A stretch of 6,731 nucleotides of DNA from Sphingomonadales bacterium (GTDB taxonomy: Bacteria; Bacteroidota; Bacteroidia; UBA7662): assembly GCA_016872225.1 (NCBI GenBank), contig VHAW01000092.1, positions 1 to 6,731 of the forward strand. Direction: 5' to 3'. Position 1 is the first letter of the stretch. Every line of letters starts with the position of its first letter. Position numbers and translations under genes: made by a program. Under the pieces are notes generated by a model that saw only the letters and a list, made by a program, of their open reading frames with translations, searched no databases and was not told where the DNA came from. Below, piece by piece: positions 5,280 to 6,731 of the stretch.

Positions 5280-6731
5280 ATGAATAAATCAACGCTTCAA
5301 CCCTTTGACCTCCACCAAAAGGCCCCTGTTCGGGCCATACGCCTGGGTGCCCAGGCCCTTTGCAGCGGCATGGTCTTGGTTTTGATGGGTCTTTTGGTCA
5401 CCACCCGGCCAGCACGGGCCCAAAACGGGAGCAACGATGGAACCATTAGCGGGGATTTGGAATTATTCCAAAATATGTTTTTTCTGGATTCAACCATTTT
5501 ATCGGATCCTATCCCGCCTCAATATTACCAGCAACTTAGCTCGACGGACGGCTGGATGAATTTGAATTACCGTCAAGGAAATTTGGCGGCTGGAATTCGA
5601 TTTGACCTCTTTCTCAATTCCGGTCTTCGCAATCCTTATGTGGTGCGCAACCAACAGGGTATCGGGTTTTGGTACATCAGCCATCAAGTCCAACGTCTTA
5701 CCCTGAGGGTTGGGAATTTCTACGAACAATTTGGGAACGGTATCACCTTCAGGGCCTACGAGGGTCGGGGCCAAAACCTGGATTACGCCATGTTCGGTTT
5801 GTCAGGGCAGTTCAAAATCAACGATCAATGGCAAATCAAGGGATTCACGGGCAAACAAAAAGTGCTTTTTGACACCTATGCCCCGGTGATCAAAGGTCTG
5901 TGCTTGCAAGGTTCGATGAAATCCGAACGCTTGGGCTTGAACTACGCCCCCGGGTTCTCCATGGTCAACCGCACCTTGGATGCCAATTCCATGCAGAATG
6001 TGGTAGGGAGCATCGAAAGCCTGGAGCCCTCCAAGCGTTTTGTGCCCAAATACAATGCCTATGTAGGATCGTTTTTTCAAAACCTGCAATGGGACGGTTG
6101 GGATCTTAACACCGAATGGGCCTTCAAAAGCAGGGAGGCCGTTTTGGACCGGAACGGTATTTTAGAAAACAGCTCTGGCCTTGTGCTGTACACGGATTTG
6201 GGCTATTCCACAGAAGGATTTGGCATCAATATTCAGCATAAGCATACCGATCATTTTGACTTCAGGGTCTCCCCGCTCGAGATTCTCAACGAGGGCCTGA
6301 TCAACTATATCCCACCCGGGGCCCGCATGAATACCTACCGGCTGACTTCCCGCTATTCACCTGCCACCCAATTGGTTGGAGAGGATGCTCTGCAGATCGA
6401 GACGGTATTCAGCCCATCGCGTAACACCCAAATCCAAGTCAATGCCAGCCAAGTGCAAGGCCGTACACAGGGACAAGGATTGTATTACAAAGAATTCTAC
6501 TTGGAGGCCAAACACAAATTCAACAAACAAATCACCTTGAGCGGCGGCTTGCAAAGAGTGATCTACAACCAGCAACTCTACGAATTCAAACCGGGCGCTC
6601 CACTAGTCAAAACATGGACCCCCTTTGCGGAATTAACCTACAAAATCAATCGCCGCGAATCCCTGCGCATTGAATGCTCCCAAATGTCCACCGACCAGGA
6701 CCTTGGGGACTGGCTATGGGGTTTGGTGGAA
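5280..6731 (+). CDS. DUF6029-type exported Bacteroidota protein, 3'-truncated by window edge
   Basis: 484 residues are visible in one open frame from the ATG at 5280 to the window end, with no stop. The long N-region is followed by a hydrophobic core (MVLVLMGLLV, 31-40) and an ARA/Q-like cleavage site at about 47/48, so the protein is exported. The mature part is rich in short alternating, aromatic-containing strands and closing turns (WMNLNYRQGNLAAGIRFDLF at 92-111; LTLRVGNFYEQFGNGITFRA at 140-159), suggesting an outer-membrane or periplasmic beta structure. The block GNFYEQFGNGITFRAYEGRG is what I recognise from DUF6029, a Bacteroidota family of unknown function. The start is constrained by an in-frame TAG at 5247; a GTG at 5259 or the Met at 5370 are less likely alternatives, though the latter would give a more usual signal peptide. 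Head-to-head with the TlpA-like gene across 82 bp. Function unknown. Confidence 0.85.
   Translation, partial: MNKSTLQPFDLHQKAPVRAIRLGAQALCSGMVLVLMGLLVTTRPARAQNGSNDGTISGDLELFQNMFFLDSTILSDPIPPQYYQQLSSTDGWMNLNYRQGNLAAGIRFDLFLNSGLRNPYVVRNQQGIGFWYISHQVQRLTLRVGNFYEQFGNGITFRAYEGRGQNLDYAMFGLSGQFKINDQWQIKGFTGKQKVLFDTYAPVIKGLCLQGSMKSERLGLNYAPGFSMVNRTLDANSMQNVVGSIESLEPSKRFVPKYNAYVGSFFQNLQWDGWDLNTEWAFKSREAVLDRNGILENSSGLVLYTDLGYSTEGFGINIQHKHTDHFDFRVSPLEILNEGLINYIPPGARMNTYRLTSRYSPATQLVGEDALQIETVFSPSRNTQIQVNASQVQGRTQGQGLYYKEFYLEAKHKFNKQITLSGGLQRVIYNQQLYEFKPGAPLVKTWTPFAELTYKINRRESLRIECSQMSTDQDLGDWLWGLVE

Noticed and set aside
4353..5287. Plus-strand frames with Leu/Gly/Ser/Pro/Trp-rich repeats (4353-4610, 4558-4785, 4568-5287)
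   Set aside because: The low-complexity parts are just the G-rich array read in different frames, and the rest is antisense to the well-supported thioredoxin gene, with no recognisable domain.
5297..6575. Several minus-strand and alternative-frame readings between 5297 and 6575
   Set aside because: All lie within one continuous 484-codon plus-strand frame with a signal peptide and a recognised family block, so they are shadows.

Overview
The window looks like a chromosomal segment from a member of the Bacteroidota. The reasons are: a SusC/RagA-type receptor N-terminus, a DUF6029-type envelope protein (a family I know from this phylum), Bacteroidota-style TAnnTTTG promoter elements, and the absence of Shine-Dalgarno motifs in front of the start codons. 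I cannot name the genus. An environmental or uncultured lineage is possible, but that is a guess.

Layout. Positions 2-2047 hold the end of a menaquinone operon: menC (O-succinylbenzoate synthase, 5' end cut off by the window) followed 21 bp later by menE (O-succinylbenzoate-CoA ligase). Together they aromatise the menaquinone precursor and activate it with CoA. Then comes a short AT-rich spacer and a decayed N-terminal piece of a SusC-type TonB-dependent receptor (about 2119-2591). It is frameshifted near 2520 and cut off where pfkA begins. pfkA (ATP-type 6-phosphofructokinase, 2592-3629) has an unusual N-terminal tail encoded by three 18-bp repeats. It is followed after 17 bp by a BadF/BagG-type sugar kinase, probably an N-acetylglucosamine or glucosamine kinase (3647-4486). 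These two probably form a sugar-phosphorylation/glycolysis transcription unit.

A 9-10 bp G-rich tandem array (about 4507-4623) separates this unit from a convergent gene for an exported TlpA-like thioredoxin (4607-5197, minus strand). The array supplies the last codons and the stop of that gene. Divergent from it, across an 82-bp gap, is a DUF6029-type exported protein (5280 onward) that runs off the window end.

Assessment. Most of the window is recognisable housekeeping and envelope function, and I see no convincing new multi-gene system. The points worth a second look are the receptor remnant abutting pfkA, the G-quadruplex-capable array that also forms the C-terminus of the thioredoxin, and the repeated sign of short tandem duplication at three places within about 3 kb.
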